DNA of 63,117 nucleotides. Source: PWQG01 sp040882255. GTDB lineage: Bacteria > Pseudomonadota > Gammaproteobacteria > Pseudomonadales > Pseudohongiellaceae. The notes under the pieces were generated by a model. It saw only the letters and a program-made list of their open reading frames with translations. It searched no databases and was not told where the DNA came from. Numbering within the stretch: position 1 is the stretch's first letter; every line of letters begins with the position of its first letter. Position numbers and translations under genes: made by a program. Shown piece by piece: positions 8,533 to 17,563 of this stretch. The stretch spans positions 1-63,117 of the forward strand of contig JBBEBP010000031.1 in assembly GCA_040882255.1 (NCBI GenBank), in the 5' to 3' direction.

Positions 8533-10401
8533 TTACTGGTACCCGCGCGCCTGCAGGCGGAACAGCTTCGCATAGCGCCCGTCCGCTGCCAGTAGTTGCT
8601 CATGATCGCCTTCCTCGATGACCCTGCCATGATCCAGGACAATGATATGGTCGGCGATGCGTACGGTCGAGAACCTGTGGGAAATGATGATGGAGATCCG
8701 GTTGGCGGTCAATTCGCGGAAATGCCGGAACACATCCGCTTCTGCCTGGGCATCCATGGCGGCGGTGGGTTCGTCCAGAATGAGCACATCGGCGTCGCTG
8801 CGCATGAAAGCGCGCGACAGGGCGATTTTCTGCCACTGCCCGCCAGACAGCTCCTGCCCTCCCTGGAACCAGGTGCCGAGCTGCGTGTTCCAGCCGGCCG
8901 GCATCTCATCGATGAAATCGGCGGCCATACCCTTGTCGACGGCCTGTTCCAGGCGCAGAGGGTCATCCATGTGCTCGACCTCGCCGATGCCGACATTCTC
9001 TCCAACCTTGAGCTGATAACGCGCGAAATCCTGGAATATGACACTGATCTTGCGGCGCAAGGCATCGACATCCCAGTCCTGCAGGTCCAGGCCTTCCAGC
9101 CGTATGCGGCCCTCTGTCGGCGTGTACAGACGGGTCAACAGCTTGATCAAGGTGGTCTTGCCGGAGCCGTTCTCGCCCACGATGGCGAGGCTTTCGCCGG
9201 GTCGAATATGGAGAGTGACCCGTTCCAGCGCCGGTGTCTCCGCTCCCGGGTAATGGAAACTGACGCCTTCGAAGCGGATACCGTCGCCGGGCGCCGGGCC
9301 TTCCGTCCTGTCACCACTCGCTTCCGGTACCTTGTGATCGAGGTAGTCCATCAATGTGGACAGGTACAGATTGTCCTCGTACATGCCGTTCACCGAGGTC
9401 AGGCAACTGGTGACGGCGCCCTGGCCCTGGCGGAACACGGCAATATACATGGTCATCTGACCGATGGTGATGGCCCCGGCCACGGCGGCCAGCGCCACCC
9501 AGCCATAGGCCCCGTAGAAGGCGGCGCTGGCCAGCAGACCGAGCACATACCCCCAGAATCCGCGGCGCAGAACCAGACTGCGGTCTTCCTTGTAGATGTT
9601 GCGGAAAATGTCGACGTAGCGTTTCAGGAACAGCTTGCCCAGGCGCAGGAGTTTCACTTCCTTCACTCCGTCCTCGCGGGTCAACACGATTTCCAGGTAC
9701 ATCTGCAGGCGGCGCTCGGCGGAACGGCGGCGGTAGTTGCGGAAAGCCTCGCCCGAGTATTTCGCTTCGGCGATAAAGGCCGGCACGCCGGCCAGACCCA
9801 GGACCAGCACGGCCCAGGGCGAAAACTGGAACAGCAGCGCACCATAGCTGACCAGCGAGATACCGTCCCGGCCCAGGTCAAAGGTCTTGATCACCAGGCT
9901 CAGCGGCCGGGTCGAGGCCTCACGGCGCGCCCGCACCAGTTTGTCGTAGTATTCGGAATCCTCGAAATGCGCCAGCTCCAGGGTCAGCGCCTTCTCCAGA
10001 ATCATGACGTTGATGCGATTGCCCAGCAACGCCCTCAGAATGGTCTGGCAGACCGTGTTGACCTTCTGGGCTCCGGTCAGTAGCACCACCAGACCCGCTT
10101 CCCAGATCACATAGCGGATCACGTCATTGCGTGCCGCTGTCTGCTCAGCCCCTTCCGCCTGAATGGCCGCCACCACGGCATCGACGATCAACTGGCCGAC
10201 CCAGGCAATGGCGGCGGGCATCAGACCGGCGACCAGCGTGGCCAGCGCCATGGCCAGCGTGAGGCTGCGACTGGTTTCCCAGACGATCTGCACCGCTACC
10301 TTGCTGTAGCGGAACACCGCGAAGAAGCGTGCGATCAGCCCGGTAATTCCGGGCCGGCTGTCGGCGGATTCTGTACCGGAGGTGGAGTCGGTGGAAGTCA
10401 A
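8533..10401 (-). CDS. ABC-type exporter, fused permease and ATPase (ABCB half-transporter)
   Basis: A 622-residue half-transporter: six membrane segments in the first about 340 residues, then an ATPase domain with Walker A GENGSGKTT, Q-loop in VIFQDFARY, signature LSGGQ, Walker B VLILDEPTAAMD and switch histidine in IIISHR. It should act as a dimer exporting peptides, lipids or drugs; the cargo is unknown. The frame opens after a stop with only TTG (10401) as a plausible start and no strong ribosome binding site, so the N-terminus is uncertain by a few residues. The 5' end is divergent from the M1 peptidase gene about 150 bp away. Confidence 0.9.
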   Translation of the reverse strand: MTSTDSTSGTESADSRPGITGLIARFFAVFRYSKVAVQIVWETSRSLTLAMALATLVAGLMPAAIAWVGQLIVDAVVAAIQAEGAEQTAARNDVIRYVIWEAGLVVLLTGAQKVNTVCQTILRALLGNRINVMILEKALTLELAHFEDSEYYDKLVRARREASTRPLSLVIKTFDLGRDGISLVSYGALLFQFSPWAVLVLGLAGVPAFIAEAKYSGEAFRNYRRRSAERRLQMYLEIVLTREDGVKEVKLLRLGKLFLKRYVDIFRNIYKEDRSLVLRRGFWGYVLGLLASAAFYGAYGWVALAAVAGAITIGQMTMYIAVFRQGQGAVTSCLTSVNGMYEDNLYLSTLMDYLDHKVPEASGDRTEGPAPGDGIRFEGVSFHYPGAETPALERVTLHIRPGESLAIVGENGSGKTTLIKLLTRLYTPTEGRIRLEGLDLQDWDVDALRRKISVIFQDFARYQLKVGENVGIGEVEHMDDPLRLEQAVDKGMAADFIDEMPAGWNTQLGTWFQGGQELSGGQWQKIALSRAFMRSDADVLILDEPTAAMDAQAEADVFRHFRELTANRISIIISHRFSTVRIADHIIVLDHGRVIEEGDHEQLLAADGRYAKLFRLQARGYQ

Positions 10402-10552
10402 AGGCAGCGGTCACTGGCAGATTGGTACAACAGAGCCGGTATTGTACAGCAAAGCCATGGCGGATAGCGCGCGGGCATTGACAGCCCCGCACCGGACAGG
10501 GTTTCATTCGGGGAATAGCACCGAAAATTCCAGTACCTGTGAGGAACTCTCC

Positions 10553-13009
10553 ATGATGGCGCAGATGCGATGGCTGCTGACAATGGTTCTTGCCCTGACC
10601 GCGTTGACCGCGCAGTCCAGCCCGGTCGAGCAGACCAAAGGCGATTTTCGCGACAATTTCCGGCAATTGGACGAAGCGCTGCCCACGCCCAACGTCTACC
10701 GCAACGCCGCCGGTCAACCCGGACACGAGTATTGGCAACAGCAGGTCGACTACAGCATCAAGGCCCAGCTGGACGAGGAGGCGCGGCGCCTGACCGCCAC
10801 CCAGGAGGTCGACTACCACAACAACTCGCCGGACACACTGACCTACCTGTGGCTGTATCTGGATCAGAACATCTTCCGCAGTGACTCCATGAACGAACTG
10901 GCCACGGACTTCGGCGGCGCGGGCCGGCGTGGTCCCCCGGTACAGGCCGGCGACGCGGACGCACCGGCGCGGCTCAGTATGAGCGAACTGCGCCGGCAGC
11001 AGTTCATGGAAGATCATGAGCTCGGCTTTGACATCCAGGCCGTGCAGACCGCCAACGGAGATCCCCTGCCGTTCACCATCGTCGGTACGCTGATGCGGGT
11101 GGACCTCCCGAAACCACTGGAGCCCGGCAAGAGGACCCGTTTCCGCATCGACTTCGCCTACAATATTGTCGAGGAGGATGCCGTCTCCGCCCGCAGCGGC
11201 TACGAACACTTCCCGGACGATGAACGCGAAGGCGGTAACGACATTTTCCTGATCGCGCAGTGGTTCCCCCGCCTGGTCGCCTATACCGACTACGAGGGCT
11301 GGACCAACAAGGAATTCCTGGGCCGCGGCGAGTTCACACTGGAATTTGGTGATTACGATGTCGCTATCGACGTGCCGGCCGACCATATCGTGTCCTCCAC
11401 CGGCACGCTGCAGAATCCGGACGAAGCTCTTACCACCGAACAACGCAGCCGGCTGCGGGAAGCGGAGGACGCCGAGCGCCCCGTGTACATCGTCACCCCC
11501 GAGGAAGCGCTGGAGAATGAGCGCGAGGGCACGGACGAGAGAAAGACCTGGCGCTTCCAGGCCGACAATGTCAGGGATTTCGCCTGGGCCTCGTCCCGCA
11601 AGTTCATCTGGGACGCCAGGGGACATCATCAACCCGGCGCCGAACACGAACAGGTCATGGCCATGTCCTTCTTCCCCAGGGAAGGCGACCCCCTGTGGTC
11701 GGAGTATTCCACCGAGACCGTCATCCATACCATGGAAGTCTACTCGCGGTTCTCTTTCGACTATCCGTACCCGGTGGCCCAGTCGGTAAACGGCCCGGTC
11801 GGCGGCATGGAATACCCGATGATCACCTTCAACGGGCCACGCACCACGTTACAGGATGATGGCGAGCGGACCTACTCGCTGGCCGAAAAACGCTTCCTGA
11901 TCGGCGTGATCATCCACGAGATCGGTCACATCTACTTCCCGATGACCGTCAACACCGACGAGCGTCAGTGGACCTGGATGGACGAGGGCATCAACAGCTT
12001 CCTGGATGCCCTGGCCGGGCGCGAGTGGGACCCGGACATTCCCTGGGGCAACGAGCCGCGCGACATCGTCGGCTACATGGTCTCGCAGGATCAGCAGCCC
12101 ATCATGACGCAGTCGGACAGCATCACGCGGATCGGCCCTAACGCCTACAGCAAGCCGGCTACAGCGCTGAACATCCTGCGCGAGACCATCATGGGCCGGG
12201 AACTGTTCGATTTCGCCTTCCGGGAGTTCTCACAGCGCTGGAAGTTCAAGCGCCCCACCCCGGCCGACTTCTTCCGCACCATGGAGGAGGCCTCCGGCGT
12301 CGACCTGGACTGGTTCTGGCGCGGCTGGTTCTATACCACCGATCACGTGGACATCTCGCTGGACCGGATCTACGCCATGCGTCTGGACACCGAGGACCCC
12401 GACATCGACTACCAGCGCATGAGGGAGAGGGAAGAGGACAAGCCGTCCATCTCCGTCATGCACAACGAGGAAGAAGGCATCGTACCCTGGGTGGAACGCA
12501 ATCCGGACGTCCGCGACTTCTATGACGAGAATGATCAATTCACGGTCACCAACGAACAGCGCAATGAATACCGTGAGTTTCTTGACGGACTGGAAGACTG
12601 GGAACGTACAGCCTTCGAGCGCGCCGTGGAGGAAGACCGCAACTACTATGTGCTGGAATTCAGCAATGTCGGCGGTCTGGTCATGCCCATCATCCTGCAG
12701 TTGCACTATGCGGACGGCTCCACGCAGAACATGTACATCCCGGCGGAGATCTGGCGCCGGGACAGCCGCCAGGTTCGCAAACTCATCGTCAGCGACAAAG
12801 AGCTGGAGTCGGTGGTCATGGACCCCTACGAAGAGACGGCGGATGCGGACATGACCAACAACCATTATCCGCGCCAGCTGATTCCCTCCCGGATCGAGGC
12901 CTACAAGGCCAGTTCGGGCGACAGCCTGGTGGGCCGCGACATCATGCAGGAAATCAAGACCGAACTGAAAACGGCGGATGACGAAAGCGAAGGAGGCGAT
13001 ACCGAATGA
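10553..13009 (+). CDS. Secreted M1-family metallopeptidase
   Basis: An 818-residue zinc peptidase with a signal peptide (hydrophobic stretch in the first about 20 residues). The catalytic motif is HEIGH at residues 455-459, with the third ligand Glu478 after an 18-residue gap (HEXXH-X18-E), as in gluzincin M1 enzymes. The aminopeptidase GxMEN-type motif appears as GGMEYP, slightly changed. The start at 10553 is chosen because TGAGGAA lies 7 bases upstream and the signal peptide follows at once; an in-frame ATG at 10382 would add 57 residues without character. It overlaps the next gene by 4 bp. It probably trims peptides in the periplasm or at the cell surface. Confidence 0.9.
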   Translation: MMAQMRWLLTMVLALTALTAQSSPVEQTKGDFRDNFRQLDEALPTPNVYRNAAGQPGHEYWQQQVDYSIKAQLDEEARRLTATQEVDYHNNSPDTLTYLWLYLDQNIFRSDSMNELATDFGGAGRRGPPVQAGDADAPARLSMSELRRQQFMEDHELGFDIQAVQTANGDPLPFTIVGTLMRVDLPKPLEPGKRTRFRIDFAYNIVEEDAVSARSGYEHFPDDEREGGNDIFLIAQWFPRLVAYTDYEGWTNKEFLGRGEFTLEFGDYDVAIDVPADHIVSSTGTLQNPDEALTTEQRSRLREAEDAERPVYIVTPEEALENEREGTDERKTWRFQADNVRDFAWASSRKFIWDARGHHQPGAEHEQVMAMSFFPREGDPLWSEYSTETVIHTMEVYSRFSFDYPYPVAQSVNGPVGGMEYPMITFNGPRTTLQDDGERTYSLAEKRFLIGVIIHEIGHIYFPMTVNTDERQWTWMDEGINSFLDALAGREWDPDIPWGNEPRDIVGYMVSQDQQPIMTQSDSITRIGPNAYSKPATALNILRETIMGRELFDFAFREFSQRWKFKRPTPADFFRTMEEASGVDLDWFWRGWFYTTDHVDISLDRIYAMRLDTEDPDIDYQRMREREEDKPSISVMHNEEEGIVPWVERNPDVRDFYDENDQFTVTNEQRNEYREFLDGLEDWERTAFERAVEEDRNYYVLEFSNVGGLVMPIILQLHYADGSTQNMYIPAEIWRRDSRQVRKLIVSDKELESVVMDPYEETADADMTNNHYPRQLIPSRIEAYKASSGDSLVGRDIMQEIKTELKTADDESEGGDTE

Positions 13010-13560
13010 GGGTGCGCAGCGCTGTCCAGCGAAGGTGTATGCCCCGATGGCGGCTTGCCGCAGCGCTGCTGATATTGGTATCCCTGCCACTGTCCACGCC
13101 ACAGGCTCACCAACAGAAGGCCGCCATCACACAGATCCAGTTCAACGAGCGCAGCGGCTCACTGGAGGTCATGCACCGCTTCTATCTGCACGACGCCGAA
13201 CACGCCGTACGGCGCCTGCTGGACCCGGCCGCCGATATCATCGCCAATGAACAGACCCGGCAACAGTTCGCCGAGTACGTTGCCGGGAAGTTCACCCTGT
13301 ACCGCGAGGACGGTTCACCGCTTCCGCTTCGACTGCTGGGACAGGAAGCAGACGGACAGTTCTTCTGGGTATACCAGGAGCTGCCCGTCGATGCACCGCC
13401 AGCGAGGGTAACCGCCCGTCACGATGCCCTGCGTGACCTGTGGCCGGAGCAGGTCAATACGGTGAACATCCAGCTGGACGGCACCATCCGGACTCTGACC
13501 TTTACCGGCGATGACAGACGGCTGTCTGCGGATTCCGGCCAGCAGCAGACCACTCCGTGA
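13006..13560 (+). CDS. DUF6702-family secreted protein
   Basis: A 184-residue protein with an N-terminal signal segment (hydrophobic run at about residues 16-34, cleavage near PQAHQQ). The rest matches the layout of the DUF6702 family (ITQIQFNERSGSLEVMHRFYLHDAEHAV, then WPEQVNTVNIQL towards the end). These proteins often accompany M1 peptidases, as here, where the ATG overlaps the peptidase stop by 4 bp and so implies coupled translation. No catalytic motif is visible. A role as partner or inhibitor of the peptidase is possible but unproven. Confidence 0.78.
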   Translation: MRVRSAVQRRCMPRWRLAAALLILVSLPLSTPQAHQQKAAITQIQFNERSGSLEVMHRFYLHDAEHAVRRLLDPAADIIANEQTRQQFAEYVAGKFTLYREDGSPLPLRLLGQEADGQFFWVYQELPVDAPPARVTARHDALRDLWPEQVNTVNIQLDGTIRTLTFTGDDRRLSADSGQQQTTP

Positions 13561-13647
13561 CAGATGTCTCTCCCTGTATTCGTTGATGCCCCTGCCGCAA
13601 GGGCATACCATTGTTTTGAGGGAATGGTCCCGGGAGAGGAAAGCAAC

Positions 13648-14484
13648 ATGTCACAGTTGATCACTGCACAGGCGCTGGTCAGTCTGATGCCGGCATCGGA
13701 ACTGATGGTGTTCGACACACGCGCCAGCCTGGCGGACGCTGGCCACGGACGCCGCCTCTACGAGGAATTGCACATTCCGGGCGCCTTTTTCCTGGATCTG
13801 GAAGAGGATCTCTCGGGCTCGGTCGTACCCGGAGAAACCGGCCGTCACCCGCTGCCCGACCCGGACCTACTCGAAGCGCGGCTGCGGGAGCTGGGACTGC
13901 GCTGCCAGGACCGTGTGGTGGTCTACGACGAAGGCCCGGGCTTCTTTGCCGCCCGGCTCTGGTGGCTGTTGCGCTGGATGGGCATGGAGCGCGTCCAGGT
14001 GCTGGACGGCGGCTTTCAGGCTTGGCAGGCCAGCGAGTTGCCCGTCAGTCAGCACCAGCAACCCCGCGACTGGCCCGGTGACTTTTCCGCCACCATCGCC
14101 CACGAACGCACCATCGCGGCCGACGAGGTCATGCAACACCTGGAGTCGGGTCAGCTGACCCTGATGGACGCCCGCTCCCCGGAACGTTTCCGCGGCGAAC
14201 AGGAACCGATCGACCCCGTCGCCGGCCATATTCCCGGTGCACACTGCCTGCCCTGTGCCGGCAACATCGACGACCGGGGCTTCTTCCGTTCCCGCGACCA
14301 GTTACGCGAGCGCTTCCACGAATTGCCACGGGATGACGGCCTGGTCAGCTACTGTGGATCGGGCGTGACCGCATGTCACAACATCCTGGCGGCGGTGGAG
14401 GCGGGGTTGCCGGAGCCGCGGTTGTATCCGGGGTCCTGGAGCGAGTGGATCACCCATCCTGACCGCCCGGTGAGCACCTCCTGA
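13648..14484 (+). CDS. sseA: Sulfurtransferase, two rhodanese domains (SseA-like)
   Basis: A 278-residue protein made of an inactive N-terminal rhodanese domain and an active C-terminal one. The catalytic loop at Cys236 reads CGSGVTAC, the CGSG(V/T) form of 3-mercaptopyruvate sulfurtransferase as opposed to the CRxGxR form of thiosulfate sulfurtransferase. It transfers sulfur from 3-mercaptopyruvate to cyanide or thiol acceptors in the cytoplasm. The start at 13648 follows GAGAGGA by 7 bases; an upstream ATG at 13564 would add 28 residues without homology and lacks such a site. The stop is 4 bp from the left arm of the hairpin element at 14489. Confidence 0.9.
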   Translation: MSQLITAQALVSLMPASELMVFDTRASLADAGHGRRLYEELHIPGAFFLDLEEDLSGSVVPGETGRHPLPDPDLLEARLRELGLRCQDRVVVYDEGPGFFAARLWWLLRWMGMERVQVLDGGFQAWQASELPVSQHQQPRDWPGDFSATIAHERTIAADEVMQHLESGQLTLMDARSPERFRGEQEPIDPVAGHIPGAHCLPCAGNIDDRGFFRSRDQLRERFHELPRDDGLVSYCGSGVTACHNILAAVEAGLPEPRLYPGSWSEWITHPDRPVSTS

Positions 14485-14488
14485 TTCC

Positions 14489-14622
14489 GTAAGAAGAAGG
14501 CCCCGGCGCGATAAGACCGCGCAGAAGACGCCCGTGAACCCATCCCTGGGGGGCTTGGCGGCCGCCATCCATGGCGACCGACACTTCTGCGCGGTCTTAT
14601 CGCGCCGGGGCCTTCTTCTTAC
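14489..14622 (+). repeat. Hairpin element E1: 64-nt conserved core in a private 39-bp inverted repeat
   Basis: The arms 14489-14527 and 14584-14622 are perfect reverse complements (39 of 39). The core spans 14524-14587, exactly 64 nt, sharing the last four bases of each arm. It contains two small hairpins with TCCC and TCCA loops. Three more copies of the core, same length and structure but with different arms, lie at 14694, 35940 and 36165. E1 follows the sseA stop by 4 bp and its core points in the direction of sseA. It may serve as a transcript 3'-end structure or be a mobile element. Confidence 0.85.
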
Positions 14623-14693
14623 TGACTTCAGTGGTACTTTCCCCGGGGCGCACCCCGAAAGAATGTGATTCACGGGGACGTGGCACAGAGTCA

Positions 14694-14827
14694 GGAGATT
14701 GGTGTCTGGCGGGGGTGAGTACCCGGCAGAAGCGTCGCCCGCCAGGGATGGCGGGCGCCGAGCTCTACAGGGATGTATTCACGAGCGTCTTCTGACGGGC
14801 ACTCACCCCCGCCAGACACCAATCTCC
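14694..14827 (-). repeat. Hairpin element E2: same 64-nt core, private 27-bp inverted repeat
   Basis: Perfect arms at 14694-14720 and 14801-14827 are followed inward by an 8-base stretch that pairs with two mismatches, then the 64-nt core (14729-14792) in minus orientation. The arms share no sequence with E1. It lies 28 bp past the stop of the methyltransferase-like gene, which is on the minus strand, so core orientation again follows the gene. Together E1 and E2 fill the convergent junction tail to tail. Confidence 0.85.
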
Positions 14828-14855
14828 GAAATGGAGGGTACCCCCCCGGGGTAAA

Positions 14856-15587
14856 TCACATCTTCATGGCTTTGAGTACGATGCGATCCGTATTGCGCTC
14901 CAGCGAAGGATCAAACGGTCCCAACGTGTGGTCATCCGACGCCACGTGCAGGACGTTGCTCAGACCCACGACGGCAAAACCCGCCTCGTTCAGGGCCATG
15001 ATCACGTTTTCCAGCGCAATGCGGTGCAGCTCGGCATTGTCGGCACCCAGGTCACCCTTGTGATCGATCAGGCCCAGCACGCCGTCGTCTTTCAGAACTT
15101 CCCGGACCGCTGCCAGCATGGCCTGTGCGGCGGCCGGATCGCTGTTATGGAGATCATGGAAGTTCAACGCTGTATGCGCATAATCGACGGATTTTGCCGG
15201 AATTCCCAGATCATCGAAGTTGCGATCCACGCGCTCGACGCTGGGCAGGCGATCGCCGGCCAGCCTTTCCTGTACGGCCTCTTCAGTGCCCCGCATGCCC
15301 AGTGAACGCGGGCTGTTCTGCATGAGCACGGTACCCTCGGGGCCCACTGCATACGACAGCACTTCGGTATACCAGCCGCTGGAGGCCATTATATCCAGCG
15401 CAGTCATGCCGTCTTCGACGCCCATGAACTGCAGAACCTCGACCGGCTTGCGGGACTCGTCCCGCTCGCTGTCGGCATCGGGGCGGGAAGGATCATTCAG
15501 CGCCTGCGTGACACGCTCCACATCCAGGGCAAACGCCTGGCTGGCCAGCAGCAGGCCGGCGGTAAACAGGGCTATCAGAGATTTCAT
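14856..15587 (-). CDS. Exported protein with class I methyltransferase fold (COG4798-like)
   Basis: A 243-residue protein. A clear signal peptide (hydrophobic core at residues 4-16, cleavage after FA-like) is followed by a Rossmann-type methyltransferase domain: VEDGMTALDIMASSGWYTEVLSYAVGPEG corresponds to motif I, though the usual glycine-rich D-x-G-x-G is degenerate. Similar predicted methyltransferases with signal peptides are known as COG4798 and have no settled function; S-adenosylmethionine is not expected in the periplasm. The start at 15587 is preferred over 15593 because GAGGA is then 7 bases away. It sits alone, convergent with sseA. Confidence 0.75.
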   Translation of the reverse strand: MKSLIALFTAGLLLASQAFALDVERVTQALNDPSRPDADSERDESRKPVEVLQFMGVEDGMTALDIMASSGWYTEVLSYAVGPEGTVLMQNSPRSLGMRGTEEAVQERLAGDRLPSVERVDRNFDDLGIPAKSVDYAHTALNFHDLHNSDPAAAQAMLAAVREVLKDDGVLGLIDHKGDLGADNAELHRIALENVIMALNEAGFAVVGLSNVLHVASDDHTLGPFDPSLERNTDRIVLKAMKM

Positions 15588-15696
15588 GGTCATTCCTCTT
15601 CCTCGTGTTATTGATTGAGAGCACCTCTGACAGAGATGCCCTGAATTCGTACCAATCCAGAATAACAGAGAAATGAGGGGAACAGGAGCCCCCGCA

Positions 15697-16980
15697 TCAG
15701 CGTACCCGGGTCTTCACGGGCGCATCCGGCACACCGGTCGCCTCCCGCATGATGCGGTGTTTGAGCGGAGCGAGGCGATCCACCGCCTGCATCCCGGTGT
15801 TGCGCAGCCAGCGCAGCGGCAGCGGTTGATCAGCATACAGGCGCCGGAACCCTTCCATCAGTCCGGCCATGGCCAGGTTGTGCCCCATACGGCGGCGCTG
15901 GTAGCGGCGCAGCACAGCCGGCTCATCCCAGGGCATCCCCCGGTTCATCTCGTGGATGATGACATCGGCCAGCGCCCGGGCATCCAGCAGCCCCAGGTTC
16001 GCCCCCTGGCCGGCCAGCGGGTGGATGCTGTGGGCGGCGTCACCGATCAGGGCGACGCGGTCCTGCACATACTCGGTGGCGTGACACTGGTAAAGGGGGA
16101 AGCTGAAGCGCTCGGCCACCGACTGAATAGCACCCAACCGGTGCTCGAAAGCGGCGCCCAGTTGTGCGGCAAAGGCGCCCGGATCCATGGCCAGGTATTG
16201 TTCAGCACGTTCCGGCAGCAGGGACCAGACGATGGAACAGTAGCGGTCGGCATCGGAACCGCCAGCGGCATCGCGCAGCGGAAGGAATGCCAGCACCCCC
16301 TCATCCGAGAAACGCTGCCAGGCGGTCTGCTGATGGGACTGCTCCACCTTCACTGTAGTGACGATAGCGCGGTGGCCATACTCCCACTCACGGGTACGGA
16401 AACCGGCCAGCCGGCGCACCGTGGATCTTGCGCCGTCGGCACCGACCAGCAGGCGGGTGCGCAGGGAGCGGCCATCGTCCAGCCGCAGCAACACGGCATC
16501 GCCGCCCCGCTGCAGGGACCGGATACCGGAAGCCTCCAGCCGCTCGACATCCGGACAGTCATCCAGGCGCCGGTGCAGGGCCGCCTGGATGACACGGTTC
16601 TCGACGATGTAACCCAGCATGTCGGCGTGGATTTCCGAGGCATCAAATGAAATCGACGCCGTGCCATCTGCCTCCCAGACACGCATGCTGCTGTAGGGGC
16701 TGACACGTCGCCGGGCCATATCCCCCCACACCCCCAACTGCTCGAACAGTGAAGCGGAAGCAGGCGTCAGCGCGCTGACTCTGGGCTCGAACCGGCCGGT
16801 CTCCAGCGTGATGTCACTGTCCGGCATGGCCCGATCCAGCAGGGCGACCCGCAGGCCGGTGCCGGCCAGCGCACAGGCCAGAGTGGCACCCGTCATCGCA
16901 GCACCGACGATGACCACATCCTGGTCGGTGGGCAGAAGCGGCTCCTGCGCGGTTTTTTGTGGGGAATCCTGTTGCGTCAT
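15697..16980 (-). CDS. ubiI: FAD-dependent ubiquinone-biosynthesis hydroxylase, UbiI-like
   Basis: A 427-residue UbiH/UbiI/COQ6 monooxygenase. The FAD motif reads VIVGAAMTGATLA, the middle stretch is VGADGARSTVR, and the family signature ALIGDAAHSIHPLAGQGANLGLLDA binds FAD late in the chain. RVSALTPAS and RRVSPYSSMRVWEADG are typical of the UbiI branch, which hydroxylates C5 of the ubiquinone ring precursor. The FAD loop lacks the usual middle glycine (GAAMTG, not GxGxxG). Start 16980 is where homology begins; a longer open frame upstream only runs antisense to the MaoC gene. It follows pepP and ubiH as in enterics, but separated by a gene on the opposite strand. Confidence 0.88.
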   Translation of the reverse strand: MTQQDSPQKTAQEPLLPTDQDVVIVGAAMTGATLACALAGTGLRVALLDRAMPDSDITLETGRFEPRVSALTPASASLFEQLGVWGDMARRRVSPYSSMRVWEADGTASISFDASEIHADMLGYIVENRVIQAALHRRLDDCPDVERLEASGIRSLQRGGDAVLLRLDDGRSLRTRLLVGADGARSTVRRLAGFRTREWEYGHRAIVTTVKVEQSHQQTAWQRFSDEGVLAFLPLRDAAGGSDADRYCSIVWSLLPERAEQYLAMDPGAFAAQLGAAFEHRLGAIQSVAERFSFPLYQCHATEYVQDRVALIGDAAHSIHPLAGQGANLGLLDARALADVIIHEMNRGMPWDEPAVLRRYQRRRMGHNLAMAGLMEGFRRLYADQPLPLRWLRNTGMQAVDRLAPLKHRIMREATGVPDAPVKTRVR

Positions 16981-17088
16981 CCCTGCAGTATAACGGCCAC
17001 ACCCGCCCACGGACAGCCGGCGGTTGATGTTCCGGACGCGCTGCTCAATACTGTGCCACCAGCACAACCGCAACCGGAGAACTTCATC

Positions 17089-17553
17089 ATGCCGCAGGTC
17101 AATACACTTGCCGAAGCACAGGAATGGCTCGACCGTGAGGTCGGAGTCAGCGACTGGCTGACCATCAGCCAGGACGACGTCAACCAGTTTGCCGATACCA
17201 CCCGGGATCACCAGTTCATCCACCTGGACGCCGAACGCGCCAGCCGGGAAACACCGTTCGGCGGCACCATCGCCCACGGCTTCCTGACCCTGTCCCTGCT
17301 CAGCCATCTGGGTGCCTCAGCGGGCACCGTGCGCATGGCCGACACAAAGATCATGATCAACTACGGACTGGACAAGGTCCGGTTTCTCAATCCGGTACGG
17401 GTTGGCAAGCAAGTCCGCGGGCGCTTTGAGCTGATGAGTGTCGAGGAGAAAAAACCGGGGCAGTTCCTGATCAAGCATCGCGCGACCGTGGAGATCGAGG
17501 GAGAAGAGCGGCCGGCCATGATCGCGGAATGGCTGGGCCTGTCCATCACCTGA
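17089..17553 (+). CDS. MaoC-like (R)-specific enoyl-CoA hydratase/dehydratase
   Basis: A 154-residue hot-dog-fold protein. The hydratase signature is present: D and H of the catalytic pair in FADTTRDHQFIHLDAERA, followed by PFGGTIAHGFLTLSLL. Enzymes of this type hydrate trans-2-enoyl-CoA to (R)-3-hydroxyacyl-CoA or do the reverse, for beta-oxidation or polyester supply. The ATG at 17089 is preceded by GGAGAA at good distance; longer frames upstream have no homology. The gene is on the plus strand between ubiH and ubiI, which are both on the minus strand, and its stop lies 10 bp from the ubiH stop. Confidence 0.88.
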   Translation: MPQVNTLAEAQEWLDREVGVSDWLTISQDDVNQFADTTRDHQFIHLDAERASRETPFGGTIAHGFLTLSLLSHLGASAGTVRMADTKIMINYGLDKVRFLNPVRVGKQVRGRFELMSVEEKKPGQFLIKHRATVEIEGEERPAMIAEWLGLSIT

Positions 17554-17563
17554 GCCCCGGGGC

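Noticed and set aside
10145..11728. 527-residue frame antisense to the M1 peptidase
   Set aside because: GC-rich codon bias opens long antisense frames; the sense strand has clear peptidase motifs and this frame has none.
16981..17307. Longer N-terminus for ubiI
   Set aside because: It would be antisense to the MaoC gene and lacks homology; the FAD motif already begins close to the 16980 start.
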